Shown: positions 1 to 9,172 of the stretch, piece by piece | How the letters are laid out: each line of letters starts with the position of its first letter | Numbering within the stretch: the first letter of the stretch is position 1 | Assembly (NCBI RefSeq): GCF_041435015.1 | Contig: NZ_CP107989.1 | Location: 8,308,001 to 8,372,000, forward strand | Direction: 5' to 3' | From: Streptomyces canus | GTDB lineage: Bacteria > Actinomycetota > Actinomycetes > Streptomycetales > Streptomycetaceae | DNA length: 64,000 bases | Made by a program: the position numbers and the translations under genes | The notes under the pieces: generated by a model | Databases searched by the model: none | Told to the model about the DNA's origin: nothing | Seen by the model: the letters and a program-made list of their open reading frames with translations, nothing else

Positions 1-1
1 C

Positions 2-1015
2 TCGGCCGGCCGCGCGGTTCCGGTGCCGTACAACGGCTCGGTGGCCCGCCTCAGCTTCGGTTTCCTGTCGGCGGCACGGGTGCGCCGCTGGTTGCATGAC
101 GGCGAGTTCGACGTGGTCCACATCCATGAGCCGTCCTCGCCGTCGCTCGGCCTGCTGACCTGCTGGGCCGCACAGGGCCCGATCGTCGCCACCTTCCACA
201 CCTCGAACCCGCGCTCCCGGGTCATGATCGCCGCGTACCCGATCCTCCAGGCCGCCCTGGAGAAGATCAGCGCCCGGATCGCCGTGAGCGAGTACGCCCG
301 CCGCACGCTCGTCGAGCACCTCGGCGGGGACGCGGTGGTGATCCCGAACGGCGTGGACGTCGACTTCTTCGCCAAGGCAGAGCCGAAGCCCGAGTGGCAG
401 GGCGACACGATCGGCTTCATGGGGCGCATCGACGAACCACGCAAGGGCCTGCCGGTGCTGATGAAGGCCCTGCCGAAGATCCTCGCCGAGCGTCCGCGGA
501 CCCGGCTGCTGGTGGCCGGGCGCGGCGACGAGGAGGAGGCGGTGGAGTCGCTCCCCGAGGAGCTGCGCGCGCGCGTGGAGTTCCTCGGCATGGTCAGCGA
601 CATGGACAAGGCCCGCTTCCTGCGGAGCGTCGACCTGTACGTCGCCCCCAACACGGGCGGCGAGAGCTTCGGGATCATCCTCGTCGAGGCCATGTCGGCG
701 GGCGCCCCGGTGCTCGCCTCCGACCTCGATGCCTTCGCCCAGGTCCTCGACCACGGCGCGGCGGGCGAACTCTTCGCCAACGAGGACGCGGACGCACTGG
801 CGGCGGCGGCGCTACGGCTCCTCGGGGACCCGGCGAGGCTGACCGAACTGCGAGAGCGCGGCAGCGCGCACGTCCGGCGGTTCGACTGGTCGACGGTCGG
901 GGCGGACATCCTGTCGGTCTACGAGACGGTGACGTCGGGCGCCGCAGCGGTGGCCGCGGCGGATGTCGACCGCGGCCCGGGATTGCGCGCCCGACTCGGA
1001 CTGGCCCGCGACTGA
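2..1015 (+). CDS. GT4 glycosyltransferase, PimA-like mannosyltransferase (5' truncated)
   Basis: C-terminal 337 residues of a GT4-family (GT-B fold) glycosyltransferase cut by the left edge. The frame is open from base 2 (SAGRAVPVPYNGSVARL), so the GTG at 23 is an internal Val. Seen: VHIHEPSSPSLG in the N-terminal Rossmann half, GFMGRIDEPRKGLPVL at the start of the C-terminal half, and the E-x7-E nucleotide-sugar motif in GGESFGIILVEAM. This pattern fits phosphatidyl-myo-inositol alpha-mannosyltransferases (PimA/PimB type), which use GDP-mannose at the inner membrane face to start PIM glycolipid synthesis. The acceptor cannot be read from sequence, so the PimA assignment rests on family resemblance. 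Confidence 0.85.
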   Translation, partial: SAGRAVPVPYNGSVARLSFGFLSAARVRRWLHDGEFDVVHIHEPSSPSLGLLTCWAAQGPIVATFHTSNPRSRVMIAAYPILQAALEKISARIAVSEYARRTLVEHLGGDAVVIPNGVDVDFFAKAEPKPEWQGDTIGFMGRIDEPRKGLPVLMKALPKILAERPRTRLLVAGRGDEEEAVESLPEELRARVEFLGMVSDMDKARFLRSVDLYVAPNTGGESFGIILVEAMSAGAPVLASDLDAFAQVLDHGAAGELFANEDADALAAAALRLLGDPARLTELRERGSAHVRRFDWSTVGADILSVYETVTSGAAAVAAADVDRGPGLRARLGLARD

Positions 1016-1080
1016 CCGCCGCGCGGGGCGCCGACTGCGGCGGGGGACCGGCGGGGCACGGGGTCGTTGATTCGCTTGCG

Positions 1081-1110
1081 GTGGGCCGGTGGGCCGGTGG
1101 GCCGGTGGGG
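1081..1110. repeat. 8-bp tandem repeat in glycosyltransferase/LemA spacer
   Basis: Three perfect tandem copies of GTGGGCCG followed by a partial copy. The wider spacer (1016-1240) also has three imperfect copies of a GGCCGGTGGGGCACGGG-like block near 1046, 1102 and 1138. No gene or clear terminator is visible in the spacer. Confidence 0.7.
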
Positions 1111-1240
1111 CACGGGATTGCGGGTTCGGCTGTGGTGGGCCGGTGAGGCACACCCTCGGGCGGGCCCTCATGACGGCTGCGTGGCTCCGCCCCGTGCCTG
1201 ACCCGTCCCGCCCCAACCCGCCCCGATAGCCTTGCTGCCC

Positions 1241-1783
1241 GTGACTCCCACCCTCATCTGGATTCTCGTCGCGCTCGTCGCGATCGGCCTTTATCTGAGC
1301 TGGACCGCGGGCCGTCTCGACCGGCTGCACGCCAGGATCGACGCCACGCGCGCGGGCCTGGACGCGCAGTTGCTCCGCCGTGCCTCCGTGGCCCAGGAAC
1401 TGGCCACCTCGGGCGTGCTCGACCCGGCCGCGTCGATCGTCCTGTACGAGGCCGCACACGCCGCCCGGCAGGCCGAGGAGGAGCAGCGGGAGGTCGCCGA
1501 GAGCGATCTGAGCCAGGCGTTGCGGGCCGTGTTCGGGGAGCCGGCCCAGGTGGAGGCGGTCCGCGAGGCGCCCGGGGGAGAGGCGGCGGCCCACGAACTC
1601 ACCGAGGCGGTACGACGGGTCCCGATGGCCCGCCGTTTCCACAACGACGCGGTCGGCGCCGCCCGCCGCCTGCGCCAGCACCGCAAGGTCCGCTGGTTCC
1701 GCCTGGCCGGTCACGCCCCCTTCCCGATGGCCTTCGAGATGGACGACGAGCCCCCCGCGGCCTTGGTCGACCGGGCAGCGTAG
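1241..1783 (+). CDS. LemA-like membrane protein
   Basis: 180 residues from GTG 1241; a TTG at 1232 is an in-frame alternative. One N-terminal membrane segment ([20 protein letters not shown]) is followed by a helical cytoplasmic or extracytoplasmic domain. The pattern [20 protein letters not shown], then [17 protein letters not shown] and a short [11 protein letters not shown] tail, resembles the helical LemA family (helix 1 V/A-x-D-x-QL-x-RR and a late A-R-x-F/Y-N-D-A-V). The function of LemA proteins is not established. It sits between the mannosyltransferase and pdxS and may share their transcript. The family call is by eye. Confidence 0.7.
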   Translation: MTPTLIWILVALVAIGLYLSWTAGRLDRLHARIDATRAGLDAQLLRRASVAQELATSGVLDPAASIVLYEAAHAARQAEEEQREVAESDLSQALRAVFGEPAQVEAVREAPGGEAAAHELTEAVRRVPMARRFHNDAVGAARRLRQHRKVRWFRLAGHAPFPMAFEMDDEPPAALVDRAA

Positions 1784-1898
1784 GACCAGGGCCGCACCAA
1801 AACGATCCACCATCTCTCCATTGGCCCTTGCTGTGGCCTGGTCCGGTGACGTTTCCTCGGTGCTGCAGCAGTCCCTTTCACTTCAGCGAGGTCAACCC

Positions 1899-2804
1899 GT
1901 GTCCAGCACCGAGAACCAGGCTCCCGAGACCGGCACCGCGCGCGTGAAGCGCGGCATGGCGGAGCAGCTCAAGGGCGGCGTGATCATGGACGTCGTCAAC
2001 GCCGAGCAGGCGAAGATCGCCGAGGACGCGGGCGCCGTGGCCGTCATGGCCCTGGAGCGGGTTCCGGCCGACATCCGCAAGGACGGCGGCGTGGCCCGCA
2101 TGTCGGACCCGACCATGATCGAGGAGATCATCGAGGCCGTCTCGATCCCGGTCATGGCCAAGTCGCGCATCGGCCACTTCGTCGAGGCCCAGGTCCTGCA
2201 GTCCCTCGGCGTCGACTACATCGACGAGTCCGAGGTCCTCACCCCGGCCGACGAGGTCAACCACTCGGACAAGTGGTCCTTCACGACGCCCTTCGTCTGC
2301 GGCGCCACCAACCTGGGCGAGGCCCTGCGCCGCATCGCCGAGGGCGCGGCCATGATCCGCTCCAAGGGCGAGGCCGGCACCGGCAACGTCGTCGAGGCCG
2401 TCCGCCACCTGCGCCAGATCAAGAACGAGATCGCCAGGCTGCGCGGCTACGACAACCACGAGCTGTACGCCGCCGCCAAGGAGCTGCGCGCCCCGTACGA
2501 GCTCGTCAAGGAGGTCGCCGAACTCGGCAAGCTCCCGGTCGTGCTGTTCTCCGCCGGCGGCGTGGCCACCCCGGCCGACGCCGCCCTGATGCGCCAGCTC
2601 GGCGCCGAGGGCGTCTTCGTCGGCTCCGGCATCTTCAAGTCCGGCGACCCCGCCAAGCGCGCCGCCGCCATCGTGAAGGCCACGACCTTCTACGACGACC
2701 CGAAGATCATCGCGGACGCGTCCCGCAACCTCGGCGAGGCCATGGTCGGCATCAATTGCGACACCCTCCCCGAGACCGAGCGCTACGCCAACCGCGGCTG
2801 GTAA
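1899..2804 (+). CDS. pdxS: Pyridoxal 5'-phosphate synthase subunit PdxS
   Basis: 301 residues. PdxS is the (beta/alpha)8 synthase of the DXP-independent vitamin B6 route and makes PLP from ribose 5-phosphate, glyceraldehyde 3-phosphate and ammonia supplied by PdxT. Seen: [13 protein letters not shown] with the conserved Asp near residue 31, [14 protein letters not shown] with the Schiff-base Lys at residue 88, and the C-terminal phosphate-binding loops [13 protein letters not shown] and [12 protein letters not shown] 1899 is chosen because it follows an AGCGAGG Shine-Dalgarno and gives normal family length; in-frame codons further upstream encode unconserved residues. pdxT follows after 6 bp, so the two are almost certainly cotranscribed. 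Confidence 0.97.
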   Translation: MSSTENQAPETGTARVKRGMAEQLKGGVIMDVVNAEQAKIAEDAGAVAVMALERVPADIRKDGGVARMSDPTMIEEIIEAVSIPVMAKSRIGHFVEAQVLQSLGVDYIDESEVLTPADEVNHSDKWSFTTPFVCGATNLGEALRRIAEGAAMIRSKGEAGTGNVVEAVRHLRQIKNEIARLRGYDNHELYAAAKELRAPYELVKEVAELGKLPVVLFSAGGVATPADAALMRQLGAEGVFVGSGIFKSGDPAKRAAAIVKATTFYDDPKIIADASRNLGEAMVGINCDTLPETERYANRGW

Positions 2805-2810
2805 CCACTC

Positions 2811-3416
2811 ATGAGCACTCCTGTCATAGGCGTCCTGGCCCTCCAGGGCGACGTCCGGGAGCACCTCGTAGCCCTGGCCGCGGCCGACGCCGTGGCCAGG
2901 CCGGTGCGGCGCCCCGACGAACTCGCCGAGGTGGACGGCCTCGTCCTTCCCGGCGGCGAGTCCACCACCATCTCCAAACTGGCGGTCCTGTTCGGCGTGA
3001 TGGAGCCGCTCCGCGCGCGTGTGCGTGCCGGGATGCCTGTCTACGGCACCTGCGCGGGCCTGATCATGCTGGCCGACAAGATCCTCGACCCGCGCTCGGG
3101 CCAGGAGACGATCGGCGGCATCGACATGATCGTGCGCCGCAACGCCTTCGGACGTCAGAACGAGTCCTTCGAAGCGGCGGTCGACGTGAAGGGTGTCGAG
3201 GGCGATCCTGTAGAGGGCGTCTTCATCCGCGCCCCCTGGGTCGAGTCCGTCGGCGTCGAGGCCGAGGTGCTCGCCGAGCACGAAGGCCACATCGTCGCCG
3301 TGCGTCAGGGCAACGCGCTCGCCACGTCGTTCCACCCGGAACTGACCGGCGACCACCGCGTGCACTCCCTGTTCGTCGACATGGTGCGCGCGAACCGGGC
3401 GGCCGAGTCCTTGTAG
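2811..3416 (+). CDS. pdxT: Pyridoxal 5'-phosphate synthase glutaminase subunit PdxT
   Basis: 201 residues, a class I glutamine amidotransferase that hydrolyses glutamine and channels ammonia to PdxS. Seen: [11 protein letters not shown] (residues 44-54, oxyanion region), the nucleophile Cys81 in VYGTCAGL, and the His-Glu pair in SFHPELTGD near the C terminus, so the triad is complete. The start at ATG 2811 is 6 bp after the pdxS stop. There is little Shine-Dalgarno sequence in the gap, which suggests coupling to pdxS translation. About 50 bp separate it from yebC. Confidence 0.97.
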   Translation: MSTPVIGVLALQGDVREHLVALAAADAVARPVRRPDELAEVDGLVLPGGESTTISKLAVLFGVMEPLRARVRAGMPVYGTCAGLIMLADKILDPRSGQETIGGIDMIVRRNAFGRQNESFEAAVDVKGVEGDPVEGVFIRAPWVESVGVEAEVLAEHEGHIVAVRQGNALATSFHPELTGDHRVHSLFVDMVRANRAAESL

Positions 3417-3465
3417 GATCTCTGGCGTTCGTTGTGTGTAGGGGTTACGCGAAGGAGACAGGCAG

Positions 3466-4218
3466 ATGTCCGGCCACTCTAAATGGGCTACGACGAAGCA
3501 CAAGAAGGCCGTGATCGATGCCAAGCGCGGCAAGCTCTTCGCGAAGCTGATCAAGAACATCGAGGTCGCGGCCCGCATGGGCGGCGTCGACATCGAGGGC
3601 AACCCGACTCTCTACGACGCCATCCAGAAGGCGAAGAAGTCGTCGGTCCCGAACAAGAACATCGACTCCGCGGTCAAGCGCGGCGGCGGTCTCGAGGCCG
3701 GCGGCGCCGACTACGAGACGATCATGTACGAGGGCTACGGCCCGAACGGCGTCGCGGTGCTCATCGAGTGCCTCACCGACAACCGCAACCGCGCAGCCTC
3801 CGACGTCCGTGTCGCCATGACCCGCAACGGCGGCTCCATGGCCGACCCCGGCTCGGTGTCCTACCTCTTCAACCGCAAGGGCGTCGTCATCGTCCCCAAG
3901 GGCGAGCTGACCGAGGACGACGTCCTCACCGCGGTCCTGGACGCAGGCGCCGAGGAGGTCAACGACCTGGGCGAGTCCTTCGAGGTGCTCAGCGAGGCCA
4001 CCGACCTGGTCGCCGTCCGCACCGCCCTCCAGGACGCCGGGATCGACTACGACTCCGCCGACGCCAACTTCGTCCCGACCATGCAGGTCGAACTGGACGA
4101 GGAGGGCGCCAAGAAGATCTTCAAGCTGATCGACGCGCTCGAGGACAGCGACGACGTGCAGAACGTCTTCGCCAACTTCGACGTGAGCGACGAGGTCATG
4201 GAGAAGGTCGACGCCTGA
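3466..4218 (+). CDS. yebC: YebC/PmpR-family protein
   Basis: 250 residues, the normal size for the YebC/TACO1 family. The N terminus [20 protein letters not shown] is the family signature, followed by the acidic middle domain and the C-terminal alpha/beta domain ending [18 protein letters not shown]. YebC proteins were annotated as DNA-binding regulators; more recent work on family members supports a role in translation of difficult (for example proline-rich) sequences. A strong Shine-Dalgarno (GAAGGAGA) precedes ATG 3466. Its position just before ruvCAB is common in bacteria. Confidence 0.95.
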   Translation: MSGHSKWATTKHKKAVIDAKRGKLFAKLIKNIEVAARMGGVDIEGNPTLYDAIQKAKKSSVPNKNIDSAVKRGGGLEAGGADYETIMYEGYGPNGVAVLIECLTDNRNRAASDVRVAMTRNGGSMADPGSVSYLFNRKGVVIVPKGELTEDDVLTAVLDAGAEEVNDLGESFEVLSEATDLVAVRTALQDAGIDYDSADANFVPTMQVELDEEGAKKIFKLIDALEDSDDVQNVFANFDVSDEVMEKVDA

Positions 4219-4237
4219 GCCGACACTCAAGCTTCGA

Positions 4238-4268
4238 ACGGGCCGACGGGACACCCCCGTCGGCCCGT
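4238..4268 (+). terminator. Hairpin terminator after yebC
   Basis: 13-bp perfect GC-rich stem (4238-4250 with 4256-4268) and a 5-nt loop (ACACC), 19 bp after the yebC stop. There is no U-tract, as is usual in Streptomyces. Confidence 0.7.
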
Positions 4269-4350
4269 CGCGTTGCCGGGCGTCGCCGACCCCCGTTGTC
4301 GGTGGCACCCGATAGCCTGCACAAACAGGAGAGCGAAGGGCGGGGTGAGC

Positions 4351-4890
4351 GTGCGCGTACTCGGGGTGGACCCCGGACTGACGCGGTGCGGTGTCGGTGT
4401 GGTCGAAGGCATCGCCGGCCGGCCGCTCACGATGATCGGCGTCGGGGTCGTACGCACGTCGGCGGACGCCGAGTTGGGGCAGCGGCTCGTCGCCGTCGAG
4501 CAGGGCATCGAGCAGTGGCTGGACGAGCACCGGCCCGAATGCGTCGCCGTGGAGCGGGTGTTCAGCCAGCACAACGTCCGTACGGTGATGGGCACCGCCC
4601 AGGCCAGCGCCGTCGCGATGCTGTGCGCCGCCCGCCGCGGCATCCCCGTCGCCCTGCACACCCCGAGCGAGGTCAAGGCCGCCGTCACCGGCAGCGGACG
4701 CGCCGACAAGGCCCAGGTCGGCGCCATGGTCACCCGCCTGCTGCGGCTCGACGCGCCGCCCAAGCCGGCCGACGCGGCCGACGCCCTCGCGCTCGCCATC
4801 TGCCACATCTGGCGCGCGCCCGCCCAGAACCGACTCCAGCAGGCCGTCGCCCTGCACGCAGCCACAGCACGGAAAGGCCGTACGGCATGA
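4351..4890 (+). CDS. ruvC: Holliday junction resolvase RuvC
   Basis: 179 residues, the endonuclease that cuts Holliday junctions in the RuvABC resolvasome. Seen: RVLGVDPG with catalytic Asp7, Glu68 in [11 protein letters not shown], and the C-terminal acidic pair in [12 protein letters not shown], so all four acidic ligands are present. GTG 4351 places RVLGVDPG at the N terminus as in the family; GTG 4345 (two residues longer) is an alternative. AGGAGAG-like sequence lies upstream at about 4327. The stop overlaps the ruvA start (ATGA at 4887-4890). Confidence 0.96.
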   Translation: MRVLGVDPGLTRCGVGVVEGIAGRPLTMIGVGVVRTSADAELGQRLVAVEQGIEQWLDEHRPECVAVERVFSQHNVRTVMGTAQASAVAMLCAARRGIPVALHTPSEVKAAVTGSGRADKAQVGAMVTRLLRLDAPPKPADAADALALAICHIWRAPAQNRLQQAVALHAATARKGRTA

Positions 4891-5492
4891 TCGCCTTTGT
4901 GAGCGGCACGGTCGCCGCACTCGCTCCCGACGCCGCCGTGGTCGAGGTCGGCGGTGTCGGCATGGCGGTGCAATGCACGCCGAACACGCTGTCGACGCTC
5001 CGCCTCGGCAAGCCCGCCAAGCTCGCCACCTCCCTCGTCGTGCGGGAGGACTCCCTCACCCTCTACGGCTTCGTCGACGACGACGAGCGCCAGGTCTTCG
5101 AACTGCTGCAGACCGCGAGCGGAGTCGGCCCGCGGCTGGCCCAGTCCATGCTGGCGGTGCACGCGCCCGACGCGCTGCGCCGAGCGGTGGCCACGGGCGA
5201 CGAGAAGGCGCTCATCGCCGTGCCCGGCATCGGCAAGAAGGGCGCCCAGAAGCTGCTCCTGGAGTTGAAGGATCGACTGGGCGAGCCGATCGGCGCGCCC
5301 GCGATCGGCGCTCCGGTCACCCAGGGCTGGCGCGACCAGCTGCACGCCGCCCTGATCGGCCTCGGATACGCCACGCGCGAGGCCGACGAGGCCGTCACCG
5401 CCGTCGCCCCGCAGGCGGAGGCGGCCGAGGGCACCCCCCAGGTCGGTTCGCTGCTGAAGGCGGCCCTCCAGACCCTGAACCGCGCCCGCTGA
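4887..5492 (+). CDS. ruvA: Holliday junction branch migration protein RuvA
   Basis: 201 residues. RuvA tetramers bind the four-way junction and load the RuvB motor. Seen: N-terminal OB-fold beginning [12 protein letters not shown], two helix-hairpin-helix elements ([16 protein letters not shown] and [16 protein letters not shown]), and a C-terminal RuvB-contact domain ([20 protein letters not shown]). The start overlaps the ruvC stop by 4 bp, so translation is probably coupled. ruvB follows after 25 bp. Confidence 0.97.
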   Translation: MIAFVSGTVAALAPDAAVVEVGGVGMAVQCTPNTLSTLRLGKPAKLATSLVVREDSLTLYGFVDDDERQVFELLQTASGVGPRLAQSMLAVHAPDALRRAVATGDEKALIAVPGIGKKGAQKLLLELKDRLGEPIGAPAIGAPVTQGWRDQLHAALIGLGYATREADEAVTAVAPQAEAAEGTPQVGSLLKAALQTLNRAR

Positions 5493-5517
5493 CCCACCCG
5501 ACACAGAGGCACACCAC

Positions 5518-6588
5518 ATGAACTGGGACGACACCACCGACGCGACCGCCTCCGAGCGGCTCGTCGGTGCGTCCGCCGACCGTGAGGACCAGGCGGTGGA
5601 GGCCGCCCTGCGCCCCAAGGACCTGGACGAGTTCATCGGCCAGGAGAAGGTGCGCGAACAGCTCGACCTGGTGCTCAGCGCGGCACGCGCGCGGGGGGCC
5701 ACCGCCGACCACGTGCTGCTCTCCGGCGCCCCCGGCCTCGGCAAGACCACCCTGTCGATGATCATCGCGGCCGAGATGAACGCCCCGATCCGGATCACCA
5801 GCGGCCCCGCCATCCAGCACGCCGGTGACCTCGCGGCGATCCTCTCCTCCCTCCAGGAGGGCGAGGTCCTCTTCCTCGACGAGATCCACCGCATGTCGCG
5901 GCCCGCCGAGGAGATGCTCTACATGGCGATGGAGGACTTCCGCGTCGACGTCATCGTCGGCAAGGGCCCCGGCGCCACCGCCATCCCGCTGGAGCTGCCC
6001 CCGTTCACGCTGGTCGGCGCCACCACGCGCGCGGGCCTGCTGCCGCCTCCGCTGCGCGACCGCTTCGGCTTCACCGCGCACATGGAGTTCTACGAACCCG
6101 CCGAGCTGGAACGCGTCATCCACCGCTCGGCCAACCTGCTCGACGTCGAGATCGGTTCCGACGGCGCCGCCGAAATCGCTGGCCGCTCCCGCGGCACGCC
6201 CCGTATCGCCAACCGTCTGCTGCGCCGGGTCCGGGACTACGCCCAGGTCAGGGCTGACGGAGTCGTCACGCGCGACATCGCCGCGGCAGCGCTCAAGGTC
6301 TACGAGGTCGACGCCCGCGGCCTCGACCGCCTCGACCGCGGAGTCCTGGAAGCCCTGCTCAAGCTCTTCGGCGGCGGCCCGGTCGGCCTGTCCACCCTCG
6401 CGGTCGCGGTGGGGGAGGAGCGCGAGACCGTCGAGGAGGTCGCCGAACCCTTCCTCGTGCGCGAGGGTCTCCTCGCCCGTACGCCCCGTGGACGGGTCGC
6501 CACTCCCGCCGCATGGGCGCATCTCGGCCTCACCCCGCCCCGCTCGGCGTCCACAGGAAACGGACAACAAGACCTGTTCGGGACGTGA
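5518..6588 (+). CDS. ruvB: Holliday junction branch migration ATPase RuvB
   Basis: 356 residues, an AAA+ hexameric motor that drives branch migration. Seen: [18 protein letters not shown] at the start of the ATPase, Walker [10 protein letters not shown], Walker [11 protein letters not shown], sensor 1 LVGATTRAG, the arginine finger region PLRDRFGF, sensor 2 [19 protein letters not shown], and a C-terminal winged helix ([18 protein letters not shown]). It completes the ruvCAB cluster. The last 15 residues are a short non-conserved tail. Confidence 0.97.
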   Translation: MNWDDTTDATASERLVGASADREDQAVEAALRPKDLDEFIGQEKVREQLDLVLSAARARGATADHVLLSGAPGLGKTTLSMIIAAEMNAPIRITSGPAIQHAGDLAAILSSLQEGEVLFLDEIHRMSRPAEEMLYMAMEDFRVDVIVGKGPGATAIPLELPPFTLVGATTRAGLLPPPLRDRFGFTAHMEFYEPAELERVIHRSANLLDVEIGSDGAAEIAGRSRGTPRIANRLLRRVRDYAQVRADGVVTRDIAAAALKVYEVDARGLDRLDRGVLEALLKLFGGGPVGLSTLAVAVGEERETVEEVAEPFLVREGLLARTPRGRVATPAAWAHLGLTPPRSASTGNGQQDLFGT

Positions 6589-6646
6589 CGCGATCGTGAC
6601 GGCGCGGGCATTGGCCGGGTCAGGAACCCTGGTGCCATGCTGAGCG

Positions 6647-6676
6647 TTGTTCACTGCGCGCGGACTCGCTTAGACT
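6647..6676 (+). promoter_or_regulatory. Putative HrdB-type promoter for yajC-secDF
   Basis: A good -10 hexamer TAGACT (6671-6676) follows a weak -35 TTGTTC (6647-6652) with 18-bp spacing. A 7-bp inverted repeat, CCGCCGA...TCGGCGG (6677-6701), sits at the predicted transcript start. Confidence 0.45.
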
Positions 6677-6762
6677 CCGCCGATGCCGCCTTTGTCGGCG
6701 GCAGACATACCCCCAACCATCAGGCCGCTCACATCGCGGTCGCGTGAAGGAAGTACCGACCC

Positions 6763-7296
6763 GTGAGTCTCGTGACCCTCCTCCCGTTCATCGTGCTCAT
6801 CGGGGCCATGTTCCTGATGACCCGCTCGGCCAAGAAGAAGCAGCAGCAGGCCGCGAGCATGCGGAATGACATGCAGCCCGGCAGCGGCGTCCGCACCATC
6901 GGGGGCATGTACGCCACGGTCAAGGAGGTCAACGAGGACACGGTCCTCCTCGACGCCGGTCCCGGCATCGATCTTCTCTTCGCGAAGAACGCCATCGGTG
7001 CCGTCCTGTCCGACGACGAGTACAACCGCATCGTCCACGGCATCGAGCACGACCTGAAGTCCGACTCCGACGTCGTCCCGGACGACGCCTCCTCCCTCAC
7101 CGACACCGAGACCGACGAGTCCGCCGACGAAGCTGCCGCCGCCTCCGACGAGAAGTCCGTCGACCTCGGTAAGAAGGACACGGCCGAGGAGCCCGCCGAC
7201 GACGCGCCCGCCAAGGCCGACGCCGAGACCGAGGCAGCCGAGGCGAAGTCGGACGACGAGCCGAAGAAGACCGACGGCGACTCCGGCGCGAAGTAG
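6763..7296 (+). CDS. yajC: Sec translocon accessory protein YajC
   Basis: 177 residues from GTG 6763. One membrane segment at residues 4-21 (TLLPFIVLIGAMFLMTRS), then the basic KKKQQQAA stretch and the soluble domain with MQPGSGVRTIGGMYATV, all typical of YajC. YajC associates with SecDF and SecYEG. Unusual is the length: family members are about 90-120 residues, and here roughly the last 75 residues are a low-complexity Asp/Glu/Ala/Lys tail, presumably disordered and cytoplasmic. secD and secF follow. Confidence 0.92.
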   Translation: MSLVTLLPFIVLIGAMFLMTRSAKKKQQQAASMRNDMQPGSGVRTIGGMYATVKEVNEDTVLLDAGPGIDLLFAKNAIGAVLSDDEYNRIVHGIEHDLKSDSDVVPDDASSLTDTETDESADEAAAASDEKSVDLGKKDTAEEPADDAPAKADAETEAAEAKSDDEPKKTDGDSGAK

Positions 7297-7302
7297 TCGC
7301 AC

Positions 7303-7337
7303 TCCGGGGTGCGCGGACCAGCTCCGCGCGCCCCGGA
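7303..7337 (+). terminator. Hairpin between yajC and secD
   Basis: 15-bp stem with one G-U wobble (7303-7317 with 7323-7337) and a 5-nt loop. It could end part of the yajC transcripts, or stabilise or attenuate the message ahead of secDF. Confidence 0.6.
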
Positions 7338-7427
7338 TCTGCGCGGCTCGCACGGGATCCCGACACCAGTCATGGCCGCCCGCCCGCCGACCCGGCGCGA
7401 GAGCGGCCCGAGAGGGAGTACGAGAAG

Positions 7428-9170
7428 GTGGCAGCACCCAAAAGGGGCCGGAGCGCGAGTGCCCAGAGCAAGCCAGGGCGCACGCTGGCCCTGATCCTGA
7501 TCGCCATCGTGGCGCTCACCGGTGGAATGTTCCTCTCCGGACACACCACCCCGCGTCTCGGCATCGACCTTGCCGGAGGCACCAGCATCACGCTGGAGGC
7601 AAAGGCCGACCAGGGGTCCGCGCTCAACAAGGCCAACATGAACACCGCGGTCGACATCATGAACCGCCGCGTCAACGGCCTGGGCGTCTCCGAGGCGGAG
7701 GTGCAGACCCAGGGTGATCGCAACATCATCGTGAACATCCCCAAGGGCACCAACTCCAAGGAGGCCCGCGACCAGGTCGGCACCACCGCCAAGCTGTACT
7801 TCCGTCCGGTCCTCGCGCAGGATGCCACCGGCAGCGGCGCGGCCTCGCCGAGCCCGTCCGCCAGCGGCTCCTCGACCGCCTCGCCGAGCCCCTCCGCGAG
7901 CAAGTCCGGAACCGGCGAGAAGGCGACCTCGTCGTCCTCCCCGTCGGCCTCCGCCACCTCGCAGGGCCGCGCCGTCACCGACGCGCTGAAGGCCGACGCC
8001 ACGCCGTCGGCGTCCGCGAGCGCGTCGACCTCCGCCTCCCCGTCGGCCCCCGCTCCGTCCGCCGCCCAGGCCAAGCTCCAGGCCCAGTACACCGCCCTGG
8101 ACTGCTCCAAGAAGGCGCAGCGCACCACCGCGGGCGAGGGCGCCAAGCCGGGCGACACCACCGTGGGCTGCGGCGAGTACAACGGCGTCTGGTTCAAGTA
8201 CGTGCTCGGCCCGGCCGCCGTCGCCGGCACCGAGGTCAAGAAGGCCCAGGCGGTCTTCGACACCCAGAACGCCGCCGGCTGGCAGGTCAACATGACCTTC
8301 AACAGCAAGGGCGCGAAGAAGTTCGCGGACATCACGGGCCAGCTCGCGAAGAACACCCAGCCGCAGAACGAGTTCGGCATCGTCCTCGACGGCCAGGTCG
8401 TCTCCAGCCCCACCGTGAGCTCCTCGATCGCCGGCGGCAACGCCCAGATCTCCGGCAGCTTCACGCAGGACGAGGCGCAGAACCTCGCCAACATGCTGTC
8501 GTACGGCGCCCTCCCGCTCTCCTTCCAGGAGCAGAGCGTGACCACCGTGACCGCGGCGCTCGGTGGTGACCAGCTGCACGCCGGTCTGCTCGCCGGTGCC
8601 ATCGGCCTCCTGCTGGTCGTGATCTACCTGGTGGCCTACTACCGGGGTCTGTCGCTCGTCGCGATGGCCTCGCTGCTGGTCTCCGGCATCCTCACCTACG
8701 TGCTCATGGCGCTGCTCGGCCCGGCCATCGGCTTCGCGCTGAACCTGCCGGCCGTGTGCGGTGCCATCGTCGCCATCGGTATCACCGCGGACTCGTTCAT
8801 CGTGTACTTCGAACGCATAAGGGACGAGATCCGCGAGGGACGCTCGCTGCGCCCCGCCGTCGAGCGGGCCTGGCCGCGTGCCCGGCGCACCATCCTGGTC
8901 TCCGACTTCGTGTCGTTCCTTGCCGCCGCGGTGCTGTTCATCGTGACGGTCGGCAAGGTCCAGGGCTTCGCGTTCACGCTCGGTCTGACCACCGTGCTCG
9001 ACGTCGTCGTGGTCTTCTTCTTCACCAAGCCGCTGATGACGCTGCTGGCCCGTCGGAAGTTCTTCGCGAGCGGCAGCAAGTGGTCCGGCCTCGACCCGAA
9101 GAGTCTGGGTGCCAAGCCGCCGCTGCGCCGCACCCGCCGTTCCGCCCCCGTTGAGACGAAGGAGGCGTGA
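7428..9170 (+). CDS. secD: Protein translocase subunit SecD
   Basis: 580 residues, RND-superfamily partner of SecF that uses the proton gradient to help pull proteins out of the Sec channel. Seen: TM1 near residues 18-36, the signature GIDLAGGTSITLEA just after it, a large extracytoplasmic P1 domain, and five more TM segments from about residue 385 onward, including TLGLTTVLDVVVVFFFTKPL. The P1 domain is interrupted near residues 135-215 by a Ser/Pro/Ala/Thr-rich insertion that resembles an extracellular linker and is absent from enterobacterial SecD. The GTG start has GAGGGAG about 9 bp upstream. The end overlaps or abuts secF. Confidence 0.95.
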   Translation: MAAPKRGRSASAQSKPGRTLALILIAIVALTGGMFLSGHTTPRLGIDLAGGTSITLEAKADQGSALNKANMNTAVDIMNRRVNGLGVSEAEVQTQGDRNIIVNIPKGTNSKEARDQVGTTAKLYFRPVLAQDATGSGAASPSPSASGSSTASPSPSASKSGTGEKATSSSSPSASATSQGRAVTDALKADATPSASASASTSASPSAPAPSAAQAKLQAQYTALDCSKKAQRTTAGEGAKPGDTTVGCGEYNGVWFKYVLGPAAVAGTEVKKAQAVFDTQNAAGWQVNMTFNSKGAKKFADITGQLAKNTQPQNEFGIVLDGQVVSSPTVSSSIAGGNAQISGSFTQDEAQNLANMLSYGALPLSFQEQSVTTVTAALGGDQLHAGLLAGAIGLLLVVIYLVAYYRGLSLVAMASLLVSGILTYVLMALLGPAIGFALNLPAVCGAIVAIGITADSFIVYFERIRDEIREGRSLRPAVERAWPRARRTILVSDFVSFLAAAVLFIVTVGKVQGFAFTLGLTTVLDVVVVFFFTKPLMTLLARRKFFASGSKWSGLDPKSLGAKPPLRRTRRSAPVETKEA

Positions 9171-9172
9171 GC

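Noticed and set aside
1878..3602. Long antisense frame across pdxS, pdxT and yebC
   Set aside because: It spans three well supported plus-strand genes and their gaps, and the composition is that of a shadow.
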